DNA from: Candidatus Scalindua sp.
GTDB taxonomy: Bacteria > Planctomycetota > Brocadiia > Brocadiales > Scalinduaceae
Reading direction: 5' to 3'
Length of the DNA stretch: 64,000 nt
Assembly: GCA_031316155.1 (NCBI GenBank)
Contig: JALDRB010000001.1
Span: 341,572-405,571 of the forward strand
In this document: positions 25,946-33,607 of the stretch, piece by piece
How the letters are laid out: every line of letters begins with the position of its first letter
Numbering within the stretch: position 1 is the stretch's first letter
Translations under genes and position numbers: made by a program
The notes under the pieces: generated by a model
Told to the model about the DNA's origin: nothing
What the model saw: the letters and a program-made list of their open reading frames with translations, nothing else
Database searches by the model: none

Positions 25946-26179
25946 ATGTGTGATCTGGGAGGGGATTTAAGCTGTGATCTGGGAACCTGGCAGTGCGCCT
26001 GCTGCGGTAATGGGATAAATGATCTTGATGTAAAGGCAGGAAAGATTGAGGGGTTGTGCGATCTGGGTATCTGTAGTTCCTGTCGTAATGATCCTGCCGA
26101 GTGGTTTGGTTTTGCAGGTACTGAATGGGATGAGGGAGCGTGTGATTTGTGTAGTTCCCCCTGTAAGCTGAAACGCTAA
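25946..26179 (+). CDS. Cysteine-rich mini-protein with CDLG repeats
   Basis: The 77-residue protein starts at an ATG with AAGGGAG upstream, 11 bases after the plsC stop. It contains 11 cysteines and three CDLG motifs plus a related CDLC. Pairs such as CACC, CSSC and CDLCSSPC suggest two or more zinc or iron-sulfur sites. There is no signal peptide or membrane segment. I do not recognise the family. Its position directly behind plsC suggests co-expression but does not give a function. Confidence 0.75.
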   Translation: MCDLGGDLSCDLGTWQCACCGNGINDLDVKAGKIEGLCDLGICSSCRNDPAEWFGFAGTEWDEGACDLCSSPCKLKR

Positions 26180-26248
26180 CATATTAAGGAAAAAAGAGAG
26201 TGGTCATGTAATTTTGCAATACAATTAATTTCTGTTTTTAGCTGAGTT

Positions 26249-26551
26249 ATGGTCATACCCCCTCAACAATTAATAATAGCGTTTCTTATTGCAGGCGGTG
26301 TCGCTTTTTTTATTCATAAAGACGCCCTCAAGAACGGATACAGCAAAAATGCAGCTATAGGATGGATGCTGGGGGTGTTTCTGATGATGATAGTTTTTCT
26401 GCCGGCATACCTGATAGTGACCTATATAGTCTTAAAAGGGCGGGTGGCAAGACGTCCTGAAATTTTAACACGTTGTGAGTACTGCGGAAAGCACTACGAG
26501 GGTAACCCGAACTACTGTCCAAACTGCGGCCATCTAGTCCGGAAAGTATAG
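26249..26551 (+). CDS. Small membrane protein with C-terminal zinc ribbon
   Basis: This 100-residue protein has two hydrophobic segments (about residues 8-21 and 37-63) and a C-terminal zinc ribbon, CEYCGKHYEGNPNYCPNCG (CxxC...CxxC). The domain order suggests a membrane-anchored zinc-ribbon protein with the ribbon in the cytoplasm. It sits between the Cys-rich protein and the YqeY-type gene. No specific function can be assigned. Confidence 0.75.
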   Translation: MVIPPQQLIIAFLIAGGVAFFIHKDALKNGYSKNAAIGWMLGVFLMMIVFLPAYLIVTYIVLKGRVARRPEILTRCEYCGKHYEGNPNYCPNCGHLVRKV

Positions 26552-26576
26552 GGTTTTGAAAAAATTTACCATTATT

Positions 26577-27005
26577 ATGATGAAAGAGCGTATAACAAAA
26601 GAGTTAAAGGATGCGATGAGAGCCAGGGATGCGATGAGGACATCAGTTTTGAGGATGTTACTGGCAGAAATAACACATCTGGAAAAGTCCGGAAAGGATT
26701 TTGATTGTCAGGATGTGATAAAGGGTTATGCAAAAAAACTAAAGAAGGCGATTGAGGAATACGAACGCCTGCAAATCCGGGAAAGGGTGGATTCGAACCT
26801 GGCAGAACTTGCAATTGTTGAAGAATTTCTCCCGAAACAGCTGTCCGATGAGGAGCTCAAAAAGATTATACGCGAGATTGTTGAATCGGAGAAGCTTACG
26901 CACAAAGATCTAGGGTCGGCAATGAGGATTATTATGGGCAAATATAAGGATGTTGCTGACGGGAAAAAGGTTCAGACCCTGATAAAGGATATACTGGCAA
27001 ACTGA
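26577..27005 (+). CDS. GatB/YqeY domain protein
   Basis: This is a stand-alone YqeY protein of about 142 residues: an N-terminal helical half (ITKELKDAMRARDAMRTSVLRMLLAEI), then ELAIVEEFLPKQLSDEEL and the C-terminal DLGSAMRIIMGKYKDVADGKKVQ region. It resembles the tail of GatB, where the domain binds tRNA; the role of the stand-alone form is unsettled. Two adjacent ATGs (26577, 26580) are possible starts; an in-frame TTG at 26556 gives a longer but less typical N-terminus. Confidence 0.88.
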   Translation: MMKERITKELKDAMRARDAMRTSVLRMLLAEITHLEKSGKDFDCQDVIKGYAKKLKKAIEEYERLQIRERVDSNLAELAIVEEFLPKQLSDEELKKIIREIVESEKLTHKDLGSAMRIIMGKYKDVADGKKVQTLIKDILAN

Positions 27006-27090
27006 TTGGAAGGTCCATAGAGGAATAAGGACTTGTGGCACAGTATATGGCAGGTAGTTTTGAAAATGATACAAAATGTTGTGTTTTTCT

Positions 27091-27118
27091 TTGACATTTT
27101 GTTATGTCTTGATATACT
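27091..27118 (+). promoter_or_regulatory. Sigma-70-type promoter for the CPKC redox protein
   Basis: TTGACA at 27091 and TATACT at 27113 are separated by 16 bases, about 80 bases upstream of the gene starting at 27201. Both boxes match the consensus closely. Confidence 0.7.
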
Positions 27119-27200
27119 TTTCATCTATCTGTTGAAAAGGCCTTTTGTAGAAAAAAGTGAGTTTATCTTATCCTTGTAATCCTTAAAAGAAGGGGGTATT

Positions 27201-27401
27201 ATGAAGTATATCTATACAGCAGTTGATTGCCCGAAGTGTGAAACGCTCAAGGAAAAATATAAAGCGCAGGGTGTAGAGTATGTTGAAAGAGACGCTGATA
27301 GGCTTAAAAGACCATCAGATGATCGTGACGATATTGATATTGAAGCATTTGTGCAGCTTTCAATGCAGAACATGGTTCTTCCTGTTGAGATAGATAATTA
27401 A
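27201..27401 (+). CDS. Glutaredoxin-like small protein with CPKC motif
   Basis: The 66-residue protein has a thioredoxin-fold start, YIYTAVDCPKCETLKEKYK, with the redox motif CPKC, and GVEYVERDADRLKRP as the second strand region. The end, MQNMVLPVEID, contains the cis-Pro-like LPV. It is a minimal glutaredoxin/NrdH-like protein. A strong SD (AAAGAAGGGGG) precedes the ATG. Function in thiol-disulfide exchange is inferred. Confidence 0.75.
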   Translation: MKYIYTAVDCPKCETLKEKYKAQGVEYVERDADRLKRPSDDRDDIDIEAFVQLSMQNMVLPVEIDN

Positions 27402-27487
27402 CAGAGTTGTATTATTCTCTTAAAAGAAATATTTTAACCAAATTTGGCAAAATATTTATTAAGAGAGTTTTTCATGATATCTGATAA

Positions 27488-27621
27488 GCATCAAATAACA
27501 AGTTCCAAATAACAAATAAATCACAACGAACAAATCAAAATTCCAAACAAGCTGGTTTGATAATTTGAATATTGTAATTTGAAATTTGTTTGGACTTTGT
27601 TAATTGAGATTTGTAATTTAT
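27488..27621. repeat. AT-rich dispersed repeat, family B, copy 2
   Basis: The left half (GCATCAAATAACAAG...CAAATAACAAATAAATCACAA) and right half (TTGTAATTTGAAATTTGTTTG, ATTTGTAATTTATT) are complementary in character. It fills most of the 326-bp spacer upstream of ndk. Confidence 0.6.
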
Positions 27622-27727
27622 TAACACCTATTTGGTTCTGGCTTGCCCAGGTTAGCGATATATGCAGCAGTAACGGTAAATTTTTTTTAATTTTTGTTGA
27701 GGAGTAAGGGCTTTCGCCTTTGATAGA

Positions 27728-28246
27728 ATGACGGAGACAATTAGTGATAATATAGAACAGACGTTAGTCTTGATAAAACCGGATGGGCTGGTTAAATCTC
27801 TCACCGGCAATATTATTGACAAGCTGTCTGAGAGCGAATTGGTGATCGTTGGAGCAAAGATGGTTTCTGTAGATAAAGATCTTGCGGAAACGCATTACAA
27901 GGACTTGAAGGATCAGAAATTTTTTGAAGAACTTATCCAGTATATTATGGGGGCATATCATACCAGAAGGGTTTTAGCGCTGGTTTATGAAGGCGAGAAT
28001 GCCATACAGCGAGTCCGGCACATTACGGGGGATACGAATCCCGAAAAGGCAAGCCCAACCTCTTTGCGCGGTAAATACGGAAGGATTACAACAAGCGGGG
28101 TTTTTGAGAATGTTGTTCACGCATCAAGCAGCTTTGAGGATGCGAAAAGGGAGATTCAGCTTTGGTTTAAGCCCGGTGAGCTTACAAAGGTTATATTTGA
28201 TACGAAGGAAGAAGAAGTGACAAAGAAGGAAGCCGTCTGGAAATAG
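27728..28246 (+). CDS. ndk: Nucleoside diphosphate kinase
   Basis: Ndk transfers the terminal phosphate between nucleoside triphosphates and diphosphates through a phosphohistidine. Seen here are TLVLIKPDGL near residue 12, RHITGDTNPEKASPTSLRGKYG near 95-116, and FENVVHASSSFEDAKREI with the active-site His. At 172 residues it is longer than the usual 140-150. The extra length is at the C-terminus and in the middle, and LIQYIMG stands where many Ndk proteins carry a shorter loop. The start is ATG. Confidence 0.93.
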   Translation: MTETISDNIEQTLVLIKPDGLVKSLTGNIIDKLSESELVIVGAKMVSVDKDLAETHYKDLKDQKFFEELIQYIMGAYHTRRVLALVYEGENAIQRVRHITGDTNPEKASPTSLRGKYGRITTSGVFENVVHASSSFEDAKREIQLWFKPGELTKVIFDTKEEEVTKKEAVWK

Positions 28247-28327
28247 CGAACATGCTGCCTGGCCGAGCCAGAACACGGAAATGCAAAATGTAAAATTAGC
28301 AGCCAGCTTAAAATGGAGAGAAGGTAG

Positions 28328-28346
28328 GCAGGATGCACTAACTCGA
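28328..28346. repeat. Short palindromic repeat, family C, copy 2
   Basis: GCAGGATGCACTAACTCGA overlaps the stop codon of the integrase gene on the minus strand. See the copies at 25173 and 63233. Confidence 0.5.
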
Positions 28347-29006
28347 AAAATCAAGAGGGCCTTTTACCACTTTTGCTGTCTGACTCTTTATCGTATGGGT
28401 ATATACCATTGTAGTCCTTACATCGCTATGCCCCAGCAATTCCTGAATAGTACGAATGTCATAATTTGCCTGTAATAGGTGGGTCGCGAAGCTATGACGA
28501 AACGTATGGGCTGAAGCGCGCTTGCCTATCTTTGACTTTCCAACAGCCCGCCTTATGGATTTCTGCACATGAGATTCATGCAGGTGATACCGTCGGTGTT
28601 CACCTGTTCCTGGAACGAGGGTTAATGTCTTTGCAGGGGAAAACCACTGCCAGACCAACTCTTTAGCACAATTCTTGTACTTCTTATCCAACAAGTCAAA
28701 CATGAAAGCACCTGAATAATTCGCTTCCAGGTCTATTTGATGCAGATTTTTTACTCGTTTAAGATGTGCTTTCAGCTCAGGCATTATTGTCCCCGGCAGA
28801 GGTGCCGTCCTGTCTTTTTTTTTCTCCAATTTTCTCATAAAATTCTGAAGACTTTCGGGTTGAATACTTTGGAAATTATACTTCTGGCAAAAATCAAGAT
28901 AATACTGCAACCATTTTCTATAATGATTTTGATGGTCTTTAGGGATTTTGTTTTTTGCCAAAGCAGAATCGAAACGAACAGATACTTCTTGTGGTATACG
29001 TATCAT
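28338..29006 (-). pseudogene. intI: Integron integrase (IntI-type tyrosine recombinase) with large internal deletion
   Basis: IntI enzymes insert and excise gene cassettes by recombining attI and attC sites. The 222-residue product keeps the N-terminal helical segment ([15 protein letters not shown] near residue 30). It then jumps at about residue 62 into [11 protein letters not shown], a motif that normally follows the first catalytic Arg. The IntI-specific extra domain is present ([28 protein letters not shown]), as are HTFRHS (His/Arg), ELLGHSD and the YTH nucleophile. The whole middle, with the first catalytic Arg and the core-binding domain, is missing, yet the frame is kept. Family members are usually 320-450 residues. 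It is transcribed divergently from the cassettes, as in a normal integron. Recombinase activity is very unlikely. Confidence 0.85.
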
Positions 29007-29151
29007 TGAAGAATAACGTTACATAATAGATACTATACAGCTAAGTAATTGTAAAAATAAGCTTTGAAATTTGTCAAATATTTCATTAAATTTGTTACTA
29101 TATAAAACTATAGAATAACTTGTTGTGTGTGAAAAAAATAGATAAATAGCT
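29007..29151. promoter_or_regulatory. attI / cassette promoter region (inferred)
   Basis: This 145-bp AT-rich region lies between the divergent integrase gene and the first cassette ORF, where attI and the cassette promoter Pc normally lie. I cannot point to a clean GTTRRRY core. The assignment rests on position only. Confidence 0.4.
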
Positions 29152-29457
29152 ATGCAACAAAAGATTGAAATTGGCAAATCAATAATTAAAAGATTATTCG
29201 AATATAATGAAACCAATCATCTCGATGATGAAACGGAGTTTTTTCCAGTTTTAAAAATAATAATTTTGGGGACTAATGATACTTGTAAAACATCTGAAGA
29301 AAGGCATGAGGTAGAAAAACAAATAAAGGAATATGCTAAACAACGTTATATAGCTTTATGGATTTCTCAAGCAGAAGATGATGAAGAAGAATTTGATGAA
29401 GGATATGAGAAAAGAGAAGCCTTAAAGAGTTTTAATAAGATTTACAAAAATGTCTGA
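29152..29457 (+). CDS. Cassette 1 orphan protein
   Basis: The 101-residue protein is very acidic and lysine-rich, with a KTSEERHEVEKQIKEYAKQ helix and a EDDEEEFDEGYEKRE acidic segment. No family is recognised. It occupies the first cassette position next to the integrase and ends just before the attC-like site at 29460-29516, a typical cassette layout. Confidence 0.65.
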   Translation: MQQKIEIGKSIIKRLFEYNETNHLDDETEFFPVLKIIILGTNDTCKTSEERHEVEKQIKEYAKQRYIALWISQAEDDEEEFDEGYEKREALKSFNKIYKNV

Positions 29458-29459
29458 CT

Positions 29460-29516
29460 CATAACAACTCATTCCAACGGATGGCAAATAGCCGCCGCTG
29501 AATTCGGTCGTTAGGC
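29460..29516 (+). other. attC site 1
   Basis: The left end is ATAAC. The right end reads GCCGCCGCTGAATTCGGTC followed by GTTAGGC (29510-29516), the classical L' and R' boxes. The inner arm ATTCCAACGGATGGC is imperfectly complementary to the GCCGCCGCTGAAT arm. It closes cassette 1. Confidence 0.8.
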
Positions 29517-29549
29517 AACCACATTCAACCAAATCAAAGGAATTTCACT

Positions 29550-30332
29550 ATGGAACTAGATTTAAAAGGTAAAACAGCTTTGGTGACAGCATCTTCGAGC
29601 GGCATAGGCTTAGAAATCGTCCGTTCGTTGACTACTGAAGGAGCTAAAGTAGTCATTAATGGTCGAACGCAGGCAAGTGTGGAGCAAGCTATTAAAAGCG
29701 TAGGCATTTCTGGTGCCGAGCTAATCCCTCTTGTTACGGACAACGGAACTGCTGAAGGTTGCGAAAAAACCATCTCGCAGTTGAAGGAAGTCGATATCCT
29801 CGTCAATAATTTAGGAATCTACGAAGCGGTTGGATTCTTTGACGAAAGCGACGAATCTTGGCAAAAACTTTTTGAAATTAACATTATGAGTGGAGTACGT
29901 CTTGCCCGTCATTATCTTCAAGGCATGCTGAAGCGAGGGCACGGGCGCGTGGTATTTATATCAAGTGAATCAGGTGTTAGCCCAGCGCCCGAGATGGCCC
30001 ACTATAGTGCGACAAAAACCATGCAATTAGGAATTTCACGTTCATTGGCAGAATTAACCAAAGGAACAGAGGTGACTGTAAATTCGGTACTTCCTGGACC
30101 CACTCGCACTGATAGTGTCGAGAAATTCATTCAAGATGTATTCCCTGAACTACCCCCAGCCGAAGCCGAACGACAATTTATGTCCGAGAACCGCCCGACG
30201 TCCCTAATTAGTCGTCTTATAAAACCAAAAGAAATCGGAGACATTGTTACCTTCTTATGCAGTGCGCGTGCTTCTGTCATCAATGGTTCCTGCATCCGTG
30301 CGGAAGGTGGCCTTGTACGCAGCGTATTCTGA
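29550..30332 (+). CDS. Cassette 2: short-chain dehydrogenase/reductase
   Basis: This 260-residue SDR is an NAD(P)-dependent oxidoreductase. The Rossmann Gly-rich motif appears as [11 protein letters not shown] near residue 13 (classical TGxxxGIG), with NNLGIY near 88. The catalytic Ser is in ISSESG, and Tyr and Lys are in YSATK near 155. A C-terminal [10 protein letters not shown] segment is typical. The G+C content is visibly higher than that of the flanking cassettes, consistent with separate origin. Enclosed by attC1 and attC2, it is a mobile cassette. The substrate is unknown. Confidence 0.9.
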   Translation: MELDLKGKTALVTASSSGIGLEIVRSLTTEGAKVVINGRTQASVEQAIKSVGISGAELIPLVTDNGTAEGCEKTISQLKEVDILVNNLGIYEAVGFFDESDESWQKLFEINIMSGVRLARHYLQGMLKRGHGRVVFISSESGVSPAPEMAHYSATKTMQLGISRSLAELTKGTEVTVNSVLPGPTRTDSVEKFIQDVFPELPPAEAERQFMSENRPTSLISRLIKPKEIGDIVTFLCSARASVINGSCIRAEGGLVRSVF

Positions 30333-30345
30333 ATCAATAACATAT

Positions 30346-30419
30346 GCCTAACAAGCGAGTCTACCTAATGAGAACCCGTCCTGCGGCCGGAACCTCATAG
30401 GTGACTCTGGACGTTATGT
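30346..30419 (+). other. attC site 2
   Basis: R'' is GCCTAAC (30346-30352), exactly complementary to the GTTAGGC that opens this cassette at attC1, and R' is GTTATGT (30413-30419). The inner arms CTACCTAATGAG and CTCATAGGTGA can pair. The match of ends confirms that the SDR gene is a genuine cassette. Confidence 0.9.
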
Positions 30420-30430
30420 GAAAAAATCAT

Positions 30431-31579
30431 ATGTCATTCGATTTTTTACAATATAGAGGGAACCGATACTTAGTTCCTGTAGAAATACAAAAAAAGGAGT
30501 CGTATTACTATGACCTAATGAATATTGAACACAGCTTTACCGGAAGAGTTGACGCATGGTTATCGAATACATTCATTCTCGAGTCGGCTCAACTAGTTGT
30601 AAATGCCATTAATCTTTTTGAAATGGGTTACTTTGATTGTGCTTATTATTCTCTGCGGCAGTCTTTGGAGCTATCAACAACGATGATCTATCTCGTTGAT
30701 ATTGATGAAAAGAAAAAAGAGGCCGAGCTTAAAAAATGGAAAAACGTAGAACGTTTCCCAATGCAAGCTCAAATGATGGAGTTTCTTAGCCAGCATGGAG
30801 AAGTCTTTAAAGATTTTAAATCTAAATTAGAACCTTATTTCAAACAGCTGGAGTCAGCCAAGGCAAAACTTAATAAGTATGTGCACAAACAAGGTTTGGA
30901 TAAATTTTATGTATCAAGAAATCATCCTATAAATGGTAGTAAATCGAGGAAAGATTTTATTAATGAATTTGAAAATCATCTTGAGACTTGTATCGGCGCT
31001 ATTGCCGTATTCAGGCTAGGCGTAGACCCATTTCCTATTCTACTTAATGATGAAGAAATATTTCGTAGAACTGGCGATTTAATGACTAGTGCATACTCCA
31101 GTGATTTCATTGAAACCTATATTGGAAATGAGGCTGTAGAGTGCTACAAAAATACTGAAATTTATCAAGGTTACTATGAGTACTTTCTTTCCCAAGAAAA
31201 GAAGGATGAATGCGTAACAAACATCGTGAAGCATCAATACATTGATACTGATAAAATCGATGAAATTCTAAACCAAAAACACCTAATTTCTGATTCAGAT
31301 CTGCACGCAGTTCTCTTATGTAAATCGTCTGACAAAGTTGTGAAAGTATATACCTCAGGTGGCTTTTTACAATATTTCACTAATAGGAATACTGTGCGGG
31401 AGAAAAAGTCCTGGGACAGCAGGGATTTTCATAAATTTAAGGAATACAAATCACAGTCAAATATACCATATGATAAAGCGTTTATTACCCACGTTCTGCT
31501 AAATAAAAAAAGTTTTTTTATCGAACATAATGAGCCATTTGAAAACGATGAAATTGAAAAAATCAAAAGCATCACATAA
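30431..31579 (+). CDS. Cassette 3: 382-aa protein of unknown function
   Basis: This 382-residue protein has no family I can name. The N-terminal half is mostly helical. It contains FDCAYYSLRQSLELSTTMIYL (about residues 70-90) and LNKYVHKQG (about 155), a pattern reminiscent of HEPN or DUF5677-like helical proteins, but this is a weak resemblance. There is no signal peptide and no clear membrane segment. Its stop codon lies inside the R'' box of attC3. A defence role would fit many cassette ORFs but is not shown. Confidence 0.75.
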   Translation: MSFDFLQYRGNRYLVPVEIQKKESYYYDLMNIEHSFTGRVDAWLSNTFILESAQLVVNAINLFEMGYFDCAYYSLRQSLELSTTMIYLVDIDEKKKEAELKKWKNVERFPMQAQMMEFLSQHGEVFKDFKSKLEPYFKQLESAKAKLNKYVHKQGLDKFYVSRNHPINGSKSRKDFINEFENHLETCIGAIAVFRLGVDPFPILLNDEEIFRRTGDLMTSAYSSDFIETYIGNEAVECYKNTEIYQGYYEYFLSQEKKDECVTNIVKHQYIDTDKIDEILNQKHLISDSDLHAVLLCKSSDKVVKVYTSGGFLQYFTNRNTVREKKSWDSRDFHKFKEYKSQSNIPYDKAFITHVLLNKKSFFIEHNEPFENDEIEKIKSIT

Positions 31580-31664
31580 CAATAAAATTCAGCGGTTGGC
31601 GTAAATGTTGGCGGCGCTTACGCGGCAAGTTGATTGGCGCCACTGCTGATTAGCATCGTTAGAC
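31574..31664 (+). other. attC site 3
   Basis: R'' ACATAAC (31574-31580) is exactly complementary to the GTTATGT that closes attC2. R' is GTTAGAC (31658-31664). The inner sequence has GCGGTTGGCG and GGCGCCACTGCTGA arms with a long variable loop, about 91 bp in all. Confidence 0.9.
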
Positions 31665-31686
31665 TATAAAAATAATAAAATAAAAT

Positions 31687-31959
31687 ATGGAATTTGAATG
31701 GGATCCAGATAAGTCTAAAGCGAATTTTAAGAAACACGGCATCTCTTTTCATGAGGCGGCAACAGTATTTGGAGATTCATTGGCAATAACTTTTAACGAT
31801 CCAGACCATTCAATTCGTGAGCATAGATTCTTGACTTTTGGATACTCCAGAATGAATCAATTATTGGTTGTCGTTCATATGAAACGGCATGGAAAAATAA
31901 GAATAATAAGCGCAAGACGTGCAACAAGACAAGAAAGGAAAATATATGAAGAAGGTTAA
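31687..31959 (+). CDS. brnT: Cassette 4: BrnT family toxin
   Basis: BrnT is a RelE-fold ribonuclease toxin. The 90-residue protein has the family start FEWDPDKSKANFKKHGISF, then EAATVFGD, a DPDHS turn, REHRFLTFGYS, and IRIISARRATRQERKIYEE at the C-terminus, which holds the conserved Arg residues. It overlaps the antitoxin gene by 14 bases, the normal toxin-first order of brnTA. Toxin-antitoxin pairs are common cassette contents and can stabilise arrays. Confidence 0.92.
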   Translation: MEFEWDPDKSKANFKKHGISFHEAATVFGDSLAITFNDPDHSIREHRFLTFGYSRMNQLLVVVHMKRHGKIRIISARRATRQERKIYEEG

Positions 31960-32173
31960 ACACGAAGAAATGCGTAAAGAGTATAGACGGGAAGATTTAG
32001 GAAAAGGAATAAGAGGAAAATATTTTGACGAATACAAAAAAGGAACGAACCTTGTTCTTCTTAGTCCTGATGTGGCGAAAGCGTTTCCGGATGATGCATC
32101 GGTTAATGAAGCATTGCGAAGCCTGATAAAAATAGCACAAAAATCAAAAGGACTAGCAAAGCGCTCCACCTGA
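31946..32173 (+). CDS. brnA: Cassette 4: BrnA-type antitoxin
   Basis: This 75-residue partner of BrnT starts at an ATG with an AAGAAAGGA SD. It begins MKKVKHEEMRKEYRRED and has LGKGIRGKYFDEYKKG, LVLLSPDVAKAFPDDASVNEALR and a short basic tail. The middle matches the ribbon-helix-helix C-terminal part of BrnA/DUF4415-like antitoxins (VLLSPDVAKAFP plus helix), which binds operator DNA. Its stop is within the degenerate R'' of attC4. Confidence 0.85.
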   Translation: MKKVKHEEMRKEYRREDLGKGIRGKYFDEYKKGTNLVLLSPDVAKAFPDDASVNEALRSLIKIAQKSKGLAKRST

Positions 32174-32221
32174 CCGCTATTCCGCTGCGCTCCGTAGCGG
32201 CAGGTGAGCTCCACGTTTGAT
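32168..32221 (+). other. attC site 4 (degenerate)
   Basis: ACCTGAC at the left, GTTTGAT at the right and a hairpin between (CCGCTGCG...CGTAGCGG) give a plausible short attC. The R'' box does not complement the GTTAGAC opening this cassette, so it is diverged. It marks the end of the visible array. Confidence 0.55.
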
Positions 32222-32234
32222 CGTGGTAGAGTGG

Positions 32235-32352
32235 TTGAATCAAAACTGCCCAGATACAAGGCGCGCAATAATTCCGTAACCGGAACGTGCTATTGTGCTT
32301 GAGGATTACGGAATTTTTACAGCAACGCAGTAGGTGGGTAATTTTGGTTCAA
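32235..32352. repeat. MITE-like inverted-repeat element at the array end
   Basis: The termini TTGAATCAAAACTGCCCA and (reverse strand) TTGAACCAAAATTACCCA are imperfect inverted repeats of about 23 bp. Inside, AATTCCGTAA and TTACGGAATT form a second palindrome. The 118-bp element sits between attC4 and the 3' end of queA. Confidence 0.65.
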
Positions 32353-32355
32353 TTA

Positions 32356-33411
32356 CTAAATAATGAGCATGCAGTCACCGTAGCTGTAGAATCTGTAGCC
32401 GTGATCTATAGCGCTTTTATAGGCGTTAAGAATATTTTCTCTTCCGGCGAATGCGGCAACGAGGAGCATTAATGACGTTTTCTGGAGATGAAAGTTCGTT
32501 ACCAGTGAATCGGTAACCTTGAATTGATATGGTGGGTAAATAAAAAGATCTGTCCATCCTGAATGTTCTTTAACCCTGCCATCTCTCGCTATTGTTTCGA
32601 GTACCCTGCATGCTGTTGTTCCCGTGGCAACAATTTTTTTCCCGAGCGACATGGCATTATGAATAGCGTCTATGGTATTTTGGGGAACCTTGTAGAACTC
32701 TTTGTGCATTGTGTGCCGGGTGAAGTCTTCATCCTTTATGGTTTGAAATGTTCCCAATCCCACATGTAAAGTTATGTAGCCGATGGTTATTTTTTTTTCA
32801 GTGATTTTTTTCAGAAGCTCTTCTGAAAAGTGGAGACCGGCTGTGGGGGCGGCAATTGCTCCCACGTTTTTTGCATATACTGTTTGATAGCGGGTTTCGT
32901 CTATTATCGTAAGTTGTTGATTTTCCCCGTTTCTCTTGATATATGGTGGCAATGGCATCTTGCCGGTATTTTTTAAAACTTCCATAAATTCATTTCCATT
33001 CTTAAATTCAACGTACCAGCTTCCTGTCTTGTTTTTACATACTGTTTTTCCTTCTACAGAATGATCACTAAAATACAACGAATCATTTGTCTTTAACTTT
33101 CTGTTAGATTTTAAGAGTAGCTCCCAGACGGCATCATCTATCTTTCTTATAAGAAGGGCTTCTACCCTGCCTCCCGTTTTTTTTGAACCCACAATTTTTG
33201 CGGGCACTACCTTCGTATCGTTGAGTATCAGTACATCTCCAGCGTGCAGATATTCTATGATTTCAAAAAATTTCCTGTGTTCAATCCTTGAACCTTTCCT
33301 GTGAAGTATGAGTAAACGGGAGTCTTCTCTTTTGGATCGTGGGTATTGTGCAATGAGCTGCCGGGGAAGGTCGTAGTCATAATCTGATAATTTTGATGAA
33401 TTTGACTTCAT
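32356..33411 (-). CDS. queA: S-adenosylmethionine:tRNA ribosyltransferase-isomerase
   Basis: QueA moves the ribosyl part of SAM to preQ1-tRNA, giving epoxyqueuosine at the wobble position. The protein shows YDLPRQLIAQYP at the start, DSRLLIL, LHAGDVLILNDTKVVPAKIVG near residue 60, AIAAPTAGLHFSEELL near 210, TLHVGLGTFQTI and VTNFHLQKTSLMLLVAAFAG near the end. All these are core family blocks. I place the start at the ATG at 33411 (SD AGGATC). The 32 residues upstream to 33507 do not resemble QueA and fall in the intergenic region before mraZ. Length from there, about 351, is normal. It is transcribed away from the dcw cluster. Confidence 0.94.
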   Translation of the reverse strand: MKSNSSKLSDYDYDLPRQLIAQYPRSKREDSRLLILHRKGSRIEHRKFFEIIEYLHAGDVLILNDTKVVPAKIVGSKKTGGRVEALLIRKIDDAVWELLLKSNRKLKTNDSLYFSDHSVEGKTVCKNKTGSWYVEFKNGNEFMEVLKNTGKMPLPPYIKRNGENQQLTIIDETRYQTVYAKNVGAIAAPTAGLHFSEELLKKITEKKITIGYITLHVGLGTFQTIKDEDFTRHTMHKEFYKVPQNTIDAIHNAMSLGKKIVATGTTACRVLETIARDGRVKEHSGWTDLFIYPPYQFKVTDSLVTNFHLQKTSLMLLVAAFAGRENILNAYKSAIDHGYRFYSYGDCMLII

Positions 33412-33569
33412 AAAGATCCTAATAGTTCTGTAATTTTGAAAAAAATTGTTAAAAATCTTTTCTGTGCCCCTCATACAAGATATAGACAGCTTTTTATGAA
33501 GAATCATTAAATATAGTAAGAGGAGGAAAAACCGGTTATTATCGCAAAAAAAAATTTATAAAAAAAGAC

Positions 33570-33597
33570 TTGACAACGGGAAATAAAGGTGTATTTT
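33570..33597 (+). promoter_or_regulatory. Promoter of the dcw cluster
   Basis: TTGACA at 33570 and TATTTT at 33592 with a 16-base spacer lie about 50 bases before the mraZ start. The -35 TTG is not a start codon although it is in frame with mraZ. Confidence 0.7.
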
Positions 33598-33607
33598 CCA
33601 CAAGAAA

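Noticed and set aside
33412-33507. 32-residue N-terminal extension of queA
   Set aside because: QueA family proteins start at the YDLPRQLIAQYP region; the extension is AT-rich spacer and the ATG at 33411 has a better context.
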